Shown here one piece after another: positions 18,558 through 26,587 of a stretch of DNA of 64,000 bases; position 1 is the first letter of the stretch, and every line of letters begins with the position of its first letter. The position numbers were made by a program, and so were the translations under genes. The stretch covers positions 186,001 to 250,000 of the forward strand of contig CAXXSS010000004.1 of assembly GCA_963676865.2 (NCBI GenBank), written 5' to 3'. The DNA comes from JAAYUD01 sp963676865 (GTDB lineage: Bacteria > Bacteroidota > Bacteroidia > Bacteroidales > Bacteroidaceae). The notes under the pieces are model-generated. The model saw only the letters and a list, made by a program, of their open reading frames with translations. It had not been told where the DNA came from and searched no databases.

Positions 18558-19650
18558 ATGAAACACGGTTTACAAGTCAAACAGTTATTGCGTAAAGCTT
18601 TTAAAGCTACCATATTGTGTATCCTGTTTTTGTTATGTAGTAGTCAATTGGCTTTCGGTCAATACAAAACAGATAAAATCAGCGATTTGGGCTTGATTTA
18701 TCAGGGAGGAGCGAATCGATTGGATTGGACAAGCGAACAATTTCTTCCTTACGTGGTCCATCAGTTTGCCGATGGTCATAAAGATTGGCTTTTCGATGGC
18801 TTTTTGTTCTTAGATTTTTCTAACGGTAAAGGCAAGGGGTACGCCTATGGTTACAATAAAGAGAATGCCGGAAAGGAAGAATGGTTGTGGTTGCTGAACC
18901 GTTTGTTTGAAAAAAAATAAGGCGCTATCGGCATTGGATCAATGCATTCAACAAGAAAAGAAAGAAATAGGTAACCCCGGATTTAAACATCAGGTGGTGA
19001 TAGGGTTGCCGATGGCATTACCCGATCAGAAAGACTGGGGTACTCTTAGCGGTGTAGCGCTTGACTTCAGCAAACAAGCGGATCAAGTTAAAGCAATGGT
19101 ATGGTATGTGGGTGAGCTGATAAAATACTTTAAGGCAGCAAAATATAAAAATTTGAATTTGGCAGGTTTTTATTGGCTGGACGAAGATGTTGCCACATGC
19201 AAAAGATTGTCTAAACCAATAAGTGATTATATCCATGGGCAGAACAAAAAATTGTGTTGGATACCTTATTGGAAGGCGAAAGGTTTTGAACAATGGAAAG
19301 AGTTGGGGTTTGATATTGCCTATCAACAACCCAATCATTTCTTCGAGGCCAATATACCCGATTCGAGGCTGGACGATGCTTGCCAATCTGCCATGTTACA
19401 TCACATGGGAATGGAATTAGAATTTGATGAACGTGCCTTATCTGATTGTAAAGATTCTTTTTATAATCGAATGAAGGCCTATATCGATTATTTTGAGAAA
19501 AATAATGTGTTTAAGAATTCAGCTATCGCATATTATAGCGGGGGAGATGCTATACTCAAAATGTATCAATCGCACAATCCTAAAGATCAAGAGATAATGG
19601 ATCGGTTGGCAAATCTGTTGATCCAACGGCATCATCATAGACTAAAGTAA
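18558..19650 (+). pseudogene. secreted DUF4855-like protein, split by an A8 run
   Basis: The first frame (18558-18920) has a signal peptide ending FLLCSSQLAFGQ and continues into a domain with LGLIYQGGANRLDWT and FDGFLFLDFSNGKGKGYAYG. It ends in EKK-stop at an eight-A run (18910-18917). Removing one A would continue directly into the second frame, which runs to 19650 with KALSALDQCIQQEKKEIG, LNLAGFYWLDED and IPYWKAKGFEQWKELGFDIAYQQPN in blocks. Together they make about 362 residues resembling DUF4855 proteins of Bacteroides. Whether this is a mutation, a phase-variable tract, slippage or a sequencing error cannot be told. Confidence 0.75.
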
Positions 19651-20282
19651 TTGGAAGATTTAATGGCTTACCGGTAAAAGTTAAGGGGCTAAGCATAAGT
19701 ATTATGAATAGCACATCACATAAACAAAGACTTTCGAGCCTGCGACATAAACAAACTTGTCGTATGTTAGTTTTATCAGTGACTTCCTTAGATTATTTTG
19801 CAAATGTATGACTAAAAAAACAGACGTATGTCGCAGCAATAACTAACGGAAGTTACTGCGGTAACTAACGGAAGTTATCCTGACAACTAACGTTAGTTTC
19901 GTCTGCGAGATACGTTAGTTACCGCAACAACATACGGTTGATTTTTTGCAAATTGTCGTATGTTAGTTTTTTCGGTGACGTCCTTAAGTTTTTCTGAAAA
20001 CATATGGACGTCAACAAATTTAGGGGCATATGTCGTTTTAGGAAGATAAGGACGATACTGATTTGTTGAAATAATCGTGTCCCACTGACTACTTAAAAAG
20101 GGGTAGTGCAGGTATGAGCCATTTCGATGTTTTCTATAATACTTTTAGAATCTATTCCCGTCATGTTTATCACCTGTATATCAGATAGATATTGAGATGT
20201 GATAGCAAAACGGGACCTAAAAAGTGTATCTTCTCTCTGAGAATCAATGAATTATGAACTCTACATAAGACTATTGATAATG
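19651..20282. repeat. non-coding region of dispersed and tandem repeats
   Basis: No convincing gene. From 19689 (CTAAGCATAAGTATTAT) to about 19835 it matches, in reverse orientation, the segment 38988 to about 38843. TAACTAACGGAAGTTA occurs twice at a 22-bp interval (19840-19855, 19862-19877). CGTATGTNG...TAACTAACG and its imperfect complement (about 19825-19937) could fold into a long hairpin. TTGTCGTATGTTAGTTTT occurs at about 19758 and 19954. The rest up to the IS66 target site shows nothing I recognise. Confidence 0.55.
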
Positions 20283-20358
20283 AGGCCTACAGTAAGCGTC
20301 TCGGCGATTATGCCTTTTCCGTTTATCTCCCTCTCGTTACCTTTGCGGTGAATTAAAA

Positions 20359-20781
20359 ATGAAATTAGAAATGGTAAGATCAAAAACAGCAGAGATGCGA
20401 TTCCGGCATGTATGGAAGATGTTCGGAAAGGAACTCACAGTGAATTATCATTGCAGTTTGTCAGAAATTGCAGCTAAAAACCGTACGGACTTGAATGGGA
20501 TGCGCAGCTGGATGCTCGACCGTGGACATTCGGTATCCCAATTAAAGAAAGAGGTTCTTCATCGCTATTACGGCGGCTCCATACCCGACGTCAAGGAGGC
20601 GGGGCGGATGTTCACGCCGATAGTGGCGTCCGGTATTCCGAAAGCGGGGCCTTCACTACTGGGCATCCATATCACCTTCAACAGCGGTACGAGCGTCACC
20701 GTCAAAGAGGCGACTCCCGAGGGTATAATGGGCCTGATCCTGAGTTACGAAAGAATGGAGGGCGAGTTATGTACTCTTTGA
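20359..20781 (+). CDS. IS66 accessory protein TnpA-like
   Basis: 140 residues; a slightly later ATG at 20371 (MVRSKTAEMRF) is also possible. First gene of the IS66 element. It has a basic helix-turn-helix-like N-terminal half (LSEIAAKNRTDLNGMRSWMLDRGH) as expected for the small Orf1 proteins of IS66. TACCTTTG at 20337-20344 with TTTT 19 bp upstream, close to the inverted repeat, forms a promoter inside the element. The end overlaps tnpB by 13 bp. Confidence 0.8.
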   Translation: MKLEMVRSKTAEMRFRHVWKMFGKELTVNYHCSLSEIAAKNRTDLNGMRSWMLDRGHSVSQLKKEVLHRYYGGSIPDVKEAGRMFTPIVASGIPKAGPSLLGIHITFNSGTSVTVKEATPEGIMGLILSYERMEGELCTL

Positions 20782-21119
20782 CGTCAAGCAACAAATATTA
20801 CTTGTATCAAGGGTATGTCCGAATGAATCGGGGTATTGACGGACTTTACAAGATGATACGTTCTGAGATGAAGGAGCTCTCTCCCGTTTCGGGTGACGCG
20901 TTCATCTTCTTCGGAAAGAAAAGACAAAGCGTGAAGATACTCAAGTGGGACGGCGACGGTTTTTTGCTGTATTACAAACGGCTTGAGGGCGGCAGTTTCG
21001 AAGTGCCCGTTTTCAACCCGCGTACGGGCAATTACGAGATCGGGTGGAACACACTCTCCTTTATTCTCAGCGGAGTATCGCTGAAGTCCGTAAGACTGCG
21101 AAAGCGTTTCCGAATATAG
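20769..21119 (+). CDS. IS66 accessory protein TnpB
   Basis: 116 residues. MNRGIDGLYKMI, DAFIFFGKKRQSVKILKWDGDGF and the YYKRLEGGSFEVP block are the standard IS66 Orf2 signature (PF05717). It is required with TnpA and TnpC for IS66 transposition in studied members; its biochemical role is not settled. Overlaps the preceding gene, so translational coupling is likely. Confidence 0.92.
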   Translation: MYSLTSSNKYYLYQGYVRMNRGIDGLYKMIRSEMKELSPVSGDAFIFFGKKRQSVKILKWDGDGFLLYYKRLEGGSFEVPVFNPRTGNYEIGWNTLSFILSGVSLKSVRLRKRFRI

Positions 21120-21172
21120 CTGAAAGGTCCTGTTTATAGTAGATTAATCACAAAAAAAGGTCGAGCTTTTCG

Positions 21173-21203
21173 TTTGATATTCCGGTGATTTTTGGTACCT
21201 TTG
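21173..21203 (+). promoter_or_regulatory. internal IS66 promoter for the transposase gene
   Basis: TTTG (21173-21176), 19 bp, TACCTTTG (21196-21203): an exact match to the Bacteroidota consensus, placed just before the tnpC ATG at 21208. The start would then be nearly leaderless unless a downstream start is used. Confidence 0.6.
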
Positions 21204-21207
21204 TACT

Positions 21208-22788
21208 ATGAGAAAGGATGAGATTGTCGAACTGTTGAAGCAGCAAATAGGCAGCTATAAAAAGCTGATTGATGATTTACGCGAACAAGAGAAAAGACAA
21301 TCCGAGCAAATCACGGAACTTATAGCAGAAGTGGCATCCCTGAGGGAGGCGCTTCTTCAGAAAGGTGAATCCCTGAGCAAACAGAAACGCATCTGCAAGG
21401 GACTGGGCAAACTGATTGCCGTCACATCCGAGAAACAGCTCCCCCCGCCGGCACTTCTTACCGATGAGGAAAGACGGCGGCAGGAAGAGGAAAGAAGCCT
21501 TCAGAGGAAGGGCCGGAAGAACAACGGGGCCAGACGTGACATGCACGCGGACATGGAGGTGGAAGAACACGACGTCTACCCCGAGCAGGCGGAGTTCGAC
21601 AGGAACAAGGCTCGGCCGTTGTCGGAGAAGCTGCGTATATCCATCCGTTACGAATGCGTGCCCATGCGGTTTATCAAACATGTCTACAACATCCACTCTT
21701 ATACACAAGACGGCCGCGTCTATACGGGCAAGACTCCCCCTTCGGCTTTCTTGAACTCCAATTACGCCTCCTCCTTTATCGCCGGACTGATGGAGCTTCG
21801 CTACATACAATCCGTGCCGGTGGAACGAATCATCGGTTATTTTGAAAGCCATGGCTTCACTCTGAAAAAGCCTACCGCCCATAAGCTGATTGAAAGAGCG
21901 TCCCTGCTGTTGGAGAATCTCTACAAGTGTACCGCACAAACCGTTCTTCGGGATAATTATATCTCCGCCGATGAGACGTATTACAAAATACTCGTCAGGG
22001 GAGAGAATGGCAAGGAAAGCGGAGTCAGAAAAGGGTACCTGTGGGTAATCATCGGAATGAGGAGTAAGCTGTTGTATGTACTCTACCGGGACGGTTCACG
22101 GTCGGAAGATGTGATTCTGCGAGAGTTGGAAGACTACAGGGGCGTCATACAGAGCGACGGTTACTCTCCCTATCGAAAACTTCAAAAAGAGGGTTATCCC
22201 CATATCACGCGAATAGCTTGCCTGCAACATGTCAAACGGAAATTTATTGATTGCGGTGAGGATGAAGGGGCTAAAAAGATGGTGGGTTTGATCAATAAGC
22301 TGTACCATCAAGAGCACGAGCATCGAATCGGAGAAGAGAACTGGACGGAGGAGAAGAATCGCAGATTCCGAAACGAATATGCTCCTGAGATCTTGGAAGA
22401 AATAAGGGCGCACCTCGATCGGATAGAATCAGGTCCCGACCTGCTTCCCAAAAGCGGACTATACGCAGCGGTCATCTATATGAGAAATGAATGGGACGCC
22501 ATCGAGAACATCTTCAAGCACGGGGCGACAAGGCTGGACAATAATACGGTAGAGCGGATGAACCGTTACTTCTCAATCTCAAGAAGGAACTCTCTGTTTT
22601 TCGGCAGCCACAAAGGGGCCGAAAGGGGAGCCATACTCTACACGCTGGCATTGTCATGTCGCATGAATGGAATAAATCTGTTCCAATATCTCACCGATAT
22701 CATCAACACGACAGCAGAGTGGCAACCCAACACGCCACTGGAAAAATATCGGGAACTACTTCCTGACAGATACAAAAAAGACTCATAA
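21208..22788 (+). CDS. IS66-family transposase TnpC
   Basis: 526 residues. N-terminal coiled coil (about 10-60) with charged linker, then the DDE domain: YISADETYYKI gives the first Asp, VIQSDGYSPYRKL the second, and NNTVERMNRYFSISRRNSLF the Glu. A C-terminal FFGSHKGAERGAILYTL segment is the usual IS66 C-terminal block. Full-length, no frameshift. It catalyses cut-and-join at the 22-bp repeats. Confidence 0.95.
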   Translation: MRKDEIVELLKQQIGSYKKLIDDLREQEKRQSEQITELIAEVASLREALLQKGESLSKQKRICKGLGKLIAVTSEKQLPPPALLTDEERRRQEEERSLQRKGRKNNGARRDMHADMEVEEHDVYPEQAEFDRNKARPLSEKLRISIRYECVPMRFIKHVYNIHSYTQDGRVYTGKTPPSAFLNSNYASSFIAGLMELRYIQSVPVERIIGYFESHGFTLKKPTAHKLIERASLLLENLYKCTAQTVLRDNYISADETYYKILVRGENGKESGVRKGYLWVIIGMRSKLLYVLYRDGSRSEDVILRELEDYRGVIQSDGYSPYRKLQKEGYPHITRIACLQHVKRKFIDCGEDEGAKKMVGLINKLYHQEHEHRIGEENWTEEKNRRFRNEYAPEILEEIRAHLDRIESGPDLLPKSGLYAAVIYMRNEWDAIENIFKHGATRLDNNTVERMNRYFSISRRNSLFFGSHKGAERGAILYTLALSCRMNGINLFQYLTDIINTTAEWQPNTPLEKYRELLPDRYKKDS

Positions 22789-22851
22789 ATAAAGAATTGT
22801 ATTTTTTATTTTAAGAACAACGCATAATCGCCGAGACGCTTACGGCCTACA

Positions 22852-23104
22852 AGTAACTGGTGAGGGCTTGCGAACGAAAATTATTTTTCAAGGCCTTCCA
22901 AGAGGTGAATATTGGGAGCGATACTGATACTATTTTAACCATATCGAAGTGGCACTTATTGATTCACTCAATCGAGCTTGTGTTCTCGAAAAATGATAAG
23001 GACAAACATAAAAAATCATAAGGACGAAAATAAATGTTTATACATACAAACTTTTATTTTCGTCCTTATGAATTTCTCGCTGTATATCAACGATTTGCGC
23101 GGGA
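22852..23104. other. gene-free stretch between IS66 and the first IS3 element
   Basis: No reading frame of note. It contains an 18-bp perfect inverted repeat, CATAAGGACGAAAATAAA at 23017-23034 and its complement at 23053-23070, 34 bp before the IS3 left end. The segment left of it is the continuation of the site into which IS66 inserted and shows nothing else. Confidence 0.6.
23017..23070. repeat. hairpin repeat (CATAAGGACGAAAAT family), copy 1
   Basis: Two 18-bp arms separated by 18 nt. The same core word forms a second hairpin at 31704-31747, also directly beside an IS3 element. Confidence 0.75.
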
Positions 23105-23216
23105 TGTGGTGTACTGAATTTGGTTGACAGTTAAACACTAGTAAACCTAAGGGAGTTGACAATTACAATCATGTATACCTAAAGTAGTTGTCAACTCTGC
23201 AAAGTTAATCCTATTT

Positions 23217-24170
23217 TTATTGACAAACAAGTATTGTTTGTTCTTTATAGTTTGTTTTGTTCAGCTGATGCTTTAAAGCATCAGCTGAACAAAGTGGGTT
23301 TGGATGTTCTCCCGGGAGCATTTGCATCGGTGTTTTCATTGCCAGAGCTTGGTGCGGTCGTGCCCAATTGTAGAGATATATGGATCTGGCGACACCTTCC
23401 AAGGCTTCATCAAATGTTTTATTCTCATAATCGAAGAGCCATCCGTTCTTAACGGTATTGTTCATCCTCTCGGCCAGTGCATTGTGCAAGGGGTCGCCCG
23501 TTTGCGTCATACTGATAGCGATTCCTCTTTCTTTGAGCTGTGACACATAACCTTTTGATGCATACTGCACACCTCGGTCGGAATGGTGGATAAGACCTGA
23601 AAGGTTGAATCCCTGACCTTTATAAAATCTGCACGCCATCATCAACGCTTTTGCCGGTCCTTCCGCTTCAAGAGTCCGAAAGAGGGCATATCCCACAATG
23701 ATGCGGCTGAAGACATCCGTCAGCAGCGAAAGATAGGCAAATCCTTCTTTCGTGGATATATAAGTGATGTCACCCACCATCATGCGGCAAACACCACAGG
23801 CCACGTATTTAGGAGATGTGTTAAGCAAATCCGGATAGATCCGATATGGATGATCGGAGTTGGTCGTACGAGGTCTGTAACGTCTGCGGCGCAGCATCAT
23901 CCCGTTGGCCCGAAGGACATCGATAAATTGGTCGCGTCCTATCGTGAACTTTTCTCCGAACCGAGACTTACACAGACTGTAAAGCTCGCGGCAACCGCTT
24001 CGGGGAAGCTCCTGACGCAGAAATTGACAGTAATACGTGATGCTGCTTATAAGTACATCTTGTTCGGCATTTGTTTCTTTGTGCTTGTAGTACCCTTGTC
24101 GGGAAATGTCAAGCAGTCCGCAAAGGGCGGATATGGTATAACTCATACCTTTACCCGCCTTTTGTGACAA
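23217..24170 (-). CDS. IS3-family transposase OrfB (integrase catalytic domain)
   Basis: 317 residues. An HTH_21-type region (ISRQGYYKHKETN) precedes the rve catalytic core: VGDITYISTKEG (D), IHHSDRGVQYAS (D) and NALAERMNNTVKNGWL (E). Translation probably occurs mainly as an OrfAB fusion made by -1 slippage at A AAA AAC (24200-24194) near the orfA end; a TTG at 24170 would start OrfB alone. The last codons run through a 38-bp perfect palindrome at 23256-23293. Confidence 0.93.
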   Translation of the reverse strand: MSQKAGKGMSYTISALCGLLDISRQGYYKHKETNAEQDVLISSITYYCQFLRQELPRSGCRELYSLCKSRFGEKFTIGRDQFIDVLRANGMMLRRRRYRPRTTNSDHPYRIYPDLLNTSPKYVACGVCRMMVGDITYISTKEGFAYLSLLTDVFSRIIVGYALFRTLEAEGPAKALMMACRFYKGQGFNLSGLIHHSDRGVQYASKGYVSQLKERGIAISMTQTGDPLHNALAERMNNTVKNGWLFDYENKTFDEALEGVARSIYLYNWARPHQALAMKTPMQMLPGEHPNPLCSADALKHQLNKTNYKEQTILVCQ

Positions 24171-24178
24171 GCAACCTA

Positions 24179-24568
24179 CTACTTGACATCGGAGTTTTTT
24201 CGTACCTTGATGTGATACTTCTCTTCAGCCAGGTCAATCATGCAATCATAAACGTCACGGGCCATCTCTGCACGCTTCAGCTCAGATTCCAATTCCTTAA
24301 TGCGCACTTTCAAAGAGGTGATGTCTTCTTCTGAAGAGACATCCTCTGTACCGGTTGTTACAGCTTTATCCTTCATATTTAATGGGAATGGTTTGTCTTC
24401 AAGCCCAAAGATACGAAGCCAATTCCGAATTGAACCTCTGGATATACCATTTTCTTTTTCAAGGGTATACTTACCCTTGCTTCCATGAAGGTAAGAGTTT
24501 AAAATCTCTAGACGAATCTGATCGTCAATCTTTTTATTATTTCTCATTTTTGAATAAGTTTGTGTCAA
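24179..24568 (-). CDS. IS3-family OrfA (helix-turn-helix protein)
   Basis: 129 residues. LEILNSYLHGSKGKYTLEKE and GISRGSIRNWLRIFG form the helix-turn-helix, followed by a coiled coil from about residue 85 (ITSLKVRIKELESELKRAEM). OrfA binds the terminal repeats. Seven codons before its stop the sequence reads A AAA AAC, a canonical -1 slippery heptamer, and the -1 frame is open into orfB. Confidence 0.9.
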   Translation of the reverse strand: MTQTYSKMRNNKKIDDQIRLEILNSYLHGSKGKYTLEKENGISRGSIRNWLRIFGLEDKPFPLNMKDKAVTTGTEDVSSEEDITSLKVRIKELESELKRAEMARDVYDCMIDLAEEKYHIKVRKNSDVK

Positions 24569-24727
24569 CTTATTCAGTACATGTCAGGATGTGGTTATGC
24601 CTTGTGGTCAATTCGGCTTATATTCGAGCACTGAAACAATATCAAAAATAGTGCTCTACAAGGCTCTGTCACCGATGTTTTGATAAGAAAGTATCATAAC
24701 GTCTGGAAATATTCACATTGAAATAGA

Positions 24728-24764
24728 AAAGCCCCAAGTGTACAATTTGTACACTTGGGGCTTT
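24728..24764 (-). terminator. terminator after rpsP, perfect 18-bp stem
   Basis: AAAGCCCCAAGTGTACAA and its exact complement are separated by a single T at 24746. With T-rich flanks on the plus strand and TTTTCTATTT on the minus strand, it can end the rpsP transcript and readthrough from the other side. Confidence 0.85.
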
Positions 24765-24823
24765 CTTTAATTGATTTTATGGATATAGAATATCTTATCC
24801 CATAAAAGTTTTTTTGCAGAAAA

Positions 24824-25459
24824 TTATTCAGCTTTTGGAGCTTCTTCTACAGCAGCAGCTTCTTCTACAACAGGTGCTTCAGCAGCAGCGGCAGCGGCTT
24901 GATCAGCTTTGATCGCTTCAGCAGCTCTTTCTTCAGCTTCAGCAGCTTCTTCTGCTACTTTAGCTTTTTCTGCTTCTTTTGCTGCTTTTTCAGCATTTTC
25001 GGCATTCTTTTTATCTGCTAACACTTTAGCCTTTGCTTCGTTCACTTTTTGCTCAGCTTCAAATAATCTCTTTTCTTCAGCCTTCTTTGATTCTTCAGCT
25101 TTCAGTTTAACGTCGTTCAACTTGCCTTGTTTCTGTTGTTTCCATGCGTTGAATTTAGTTTCTACTTCGGTTTCAGCAAAAGCACCCTTCTTAACACCTC
25201 CAAGAAGATGTTTTTTCATATAAATGCCTTCGCGAGAAAGAATGGTACGAACGGTATCGGTAGGTTGTGCACCTTTCAATACCCAATCGAGGGCTTTGTC
25301 GAAATTCAAATCTACTGTGGCGGGATTCGTATTAGGATTGTACGTTCCCAGCTTCTCAATAAATTTACCATCACGTGGTGCTCTACTGTCTGCAATAACG
25401 ATCGCATAAAAGGCGTAATTTTTGCGGCCGTTTCTTTGCAATCTGATTTTTGTTGCCAT
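24824..25459 (-). CDS. rpsP: 30S ribosomal protein bS16 with long Ala/Glu/Lys C-terminal extension
   Basis: 211 residues. The first ~80 are the conserved S16 core (MATKIRLQRNGRKNYAFYAI, DSRAPRDGKFIEKLGTYNP, GAQPTDTVRTILSREGI). From about residue 100 to the end the chain is Lys/Glu/Ala-rich with strong coiled-coil or single-helix character, ending EEAAAVEEAPKAE. E. coli S16 is 82 residues; Bacteroidota members carry such tails but usually somewhat shorter. Core function is 30S assembly; the tail's role is not known. Monocistronic with its own promoter and terminator. Confidence 0.95.
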   Translation of the reverse strand: MATKIRLQRNGRKNYAFYAIVIADSRAPRDGKFIEKLGTYNPNTNPATVDLNFDKALDWVLKGAQPTDTVRTILSREGIYMKKHLLGGVKKGAFAETEVETKFNAWKQQKQGKLNDVKLKAEESKKAEEKRLFEAEQKVNEAKAKVLADKKNAENAEKAAKEAEKAKVAEEAAEAEERAAEAIKADQAAAAAAEAPVVEEAAAVEEAPKAE

Positions 25460-25517
25460 AAAAACTTGTTTTTAATTATATTGATTTGAATTATGCCATT
25501 AACTCGTAACGGCGGTG

Positions 25518-25548
25518 CAAAGGTAAAGCTTTTCTTTTGATATTCAAA
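25518..25548 (-). promoter_or_regulatory. promoter of rpsP
   Basis: On the minus strand TTTG (25548-25545), 19 bp, TACCTTTG (25525-25518), an exact consensus match. The leader to the ATG at 25459 is about 55 nt. Confidence 0.75.
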
Positions 25549-25673
25549 TATTTTCTTCTTGTTTTATTCGGTTTTATCTTGTCATGTGTTTTTAATATGT
25601 CTTGTTTGTGGGCTTTTGAATTATTTTTCTGTTACTTTGTACTATGATTTATAAATTATAGTTTGCATTGCAT

Positions 25674-26480
25674 ATGATAAACGATTTGAAAGAATTGACT
25701 TTATCCGTTTGTGGAATAGCCCGCGTCGTGGGGAGCTATCTTAGAGAGCAACGAGAATGCCTCTCGATGGATGAGGTTGAGCAGAAACATAGCCATGATT
25801 ATGTTTCGTATGTGGATAAACAATCCGAAGAGCAGCTTGTCGATGCTCTTCGGCAGTTGCCTGTTAAAGCTGGCTTCATTACTGAAGAGAAAACTGTTTC
25901 TTATCAAGGCGAAGAGTATTGTTGGATTATTGATCCTTTGGACGGAACGACTAATTTTATTCATCATTATGCTCCTTCTGCTATTTCAATTGCATTGCGT
26001 CGGGGTGATGAAATACTTCTTGGTGTGGTATACGAAATCTGCGCCGACGAGTGTTATTATGCTTGGAGTAAAGGTGGATCTTATTTGAACGGAACGCCTT
26101 TGAAAGTGAATAAAGAAGATAATATAGACAAAGCATTGCTTTGTTTGGAGCTCCCTTATGATTTTCTGAAGTATACTCCGATGGCAATTCATCTCATAAA
26201 GACTTTTTATGGTAAGGCTGCTGGAATACGCATGAACGGTTCGGCGGCGGTTGCGCTATGTTATGTTGCTGCAGGACGTTTGGATGGGTGGATAGAACGT
26301 TATATTGGAGTATGGGATATTTCTGCCGGTATTCTGATTATCAGAGAGGCTGGAGGGCTGGTGACGGATTTTGATGGCGACGAAGATTGTCTGGACAAGG
26401 ATGATATTGTTGCCTCAAACAATACTATCCATCCCGATTTATTGGAGGCTATTCGAAACTGCCCTGATACGATAGGATAA
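25674..26480 (+). CDS. inositol monophosphatase family protein
   Basis: 268 residues from the ATG at 25674 (MINDLKELTLSVCGIARVVG); a TTG two codons earlier is less likely. Metal-binding motifs are present: FITEEK with the Glu, IIDPLDGTTNFIHHYAP (DPxDGTxNF), and WDISAGILIIREAGGLVTDF. The fold is that of IMPase/SuhB/CysQ. The substrate could be inositol phosphate, fructose-1,6-bisphosphate or adenosine bisphosphate and is not determined by sequence. Convergent with the AspT-type gene across a shared terminator. Confidence 0.9.
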   Translation: MINDLKELTLSVCGIARVVGSYLREQRECLSMDEVEQKHSHDYVSYVDKQSEEQLVDALRQLPVKAGFITEEKTVSYQGEEYCWIIDPLDGTTNFIHHYAPSAISIALRRGDEILLGVVYEICADECYYAWSKGGSYLNGTPLKVNKEDNIDKALLCLELPYDFLKYTPMAIHLIKTFYGKAAGIRMNGSAAVALCYVAAGRLDGWIERYIGVWDISAGILIIREAGGLVTDFDGDEDCLDKDDIVASNNTIHPDLLEAIRNCPDTIG

Positions 26481-26503
26481 AATCTGTATTTTATTAGAAA
26501 AAT

Positions 26504-26571
26504 AAAGAAACACAGACTGTGGAATGAAAGGCGAAATAAATTTGCGCTCTCCACTGTCTGTGTTTCTTTTA
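26504..26571. terminator. bidirectional terminator between the IMPase-family and AspT-type genes
   Basis: A 20-bp stem with one mismatch (26504-26523 with 26550-26569) brackets a 26-nt loop. AAAG/CTTT ends provide T-rich tails on both strands, between two convergent genes. Confidence 0.8.
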
Positions 26572-26587
26572 ATATATTGAGGTTATT

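Larger units (their letters stand above)
20291..22843 (+). mobile_element. complete IS66-family insertion sequence, 2553 bp
   Basis: The 22-bp terminal inverted repeats are identical (20291-20312 and 22822-22843, starting GTAAGCGTCTCGGCG). The target sequence GGCCTACA is exactly duplicated at 20283-20290 and 22844-22851, the 8-bp duplication expected for IS66. It encodes three genes in the IS66 order (tnpA-like, tnpB, tnpC). Intact genes, identical ends and an intact target duplication indicate a recent insertion. Its GC content is visibly higher than that of the flanks. Confidence 0.95.
23105..24586 (-). mobile_element. IS3-family insertion sequence, copy 1 (1482 bp)
   Basis: Ends are TGTGGTGTACTGAAT... 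and ...ATTCAGTACATGTCA, imperfect inverted repeats starting TG and ending CA. The flanking trinucleotide GGA (23102-23104 and 24587-24589) is a 3-bp target duplication. Two genes, orfA and orfB, lie on the minus strand and are joined by a -1 frameshift signal, as in most IS3 elements. An identical-looking second copy is at 31776-33257. I cannot name the ISfinder member. Confidence 0.93.

Noticed and set aside
21277..21939. 220-codon minus-strand frame inside the IS66 transposase gene
   Set aside because: Antisense shadow of a GC-richer gene; the plus strand carries the full DDE transposase.
23234..24167. Plus-strand frames inside the first IS3 element (and the same in copy 2)
   Set aside because: They are antisense to orfB/orfA, which carry all catalytic motifs; composition is not protein-like.
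23102..24594. Longer 8-bp target duplication GGATGTGG around the first IS3 copy
   Set aside because: The second copy shows the element begins with TGTGG and has a 3-bp duplication, so the extra TGTGG match on the right of copy 1 is chance.
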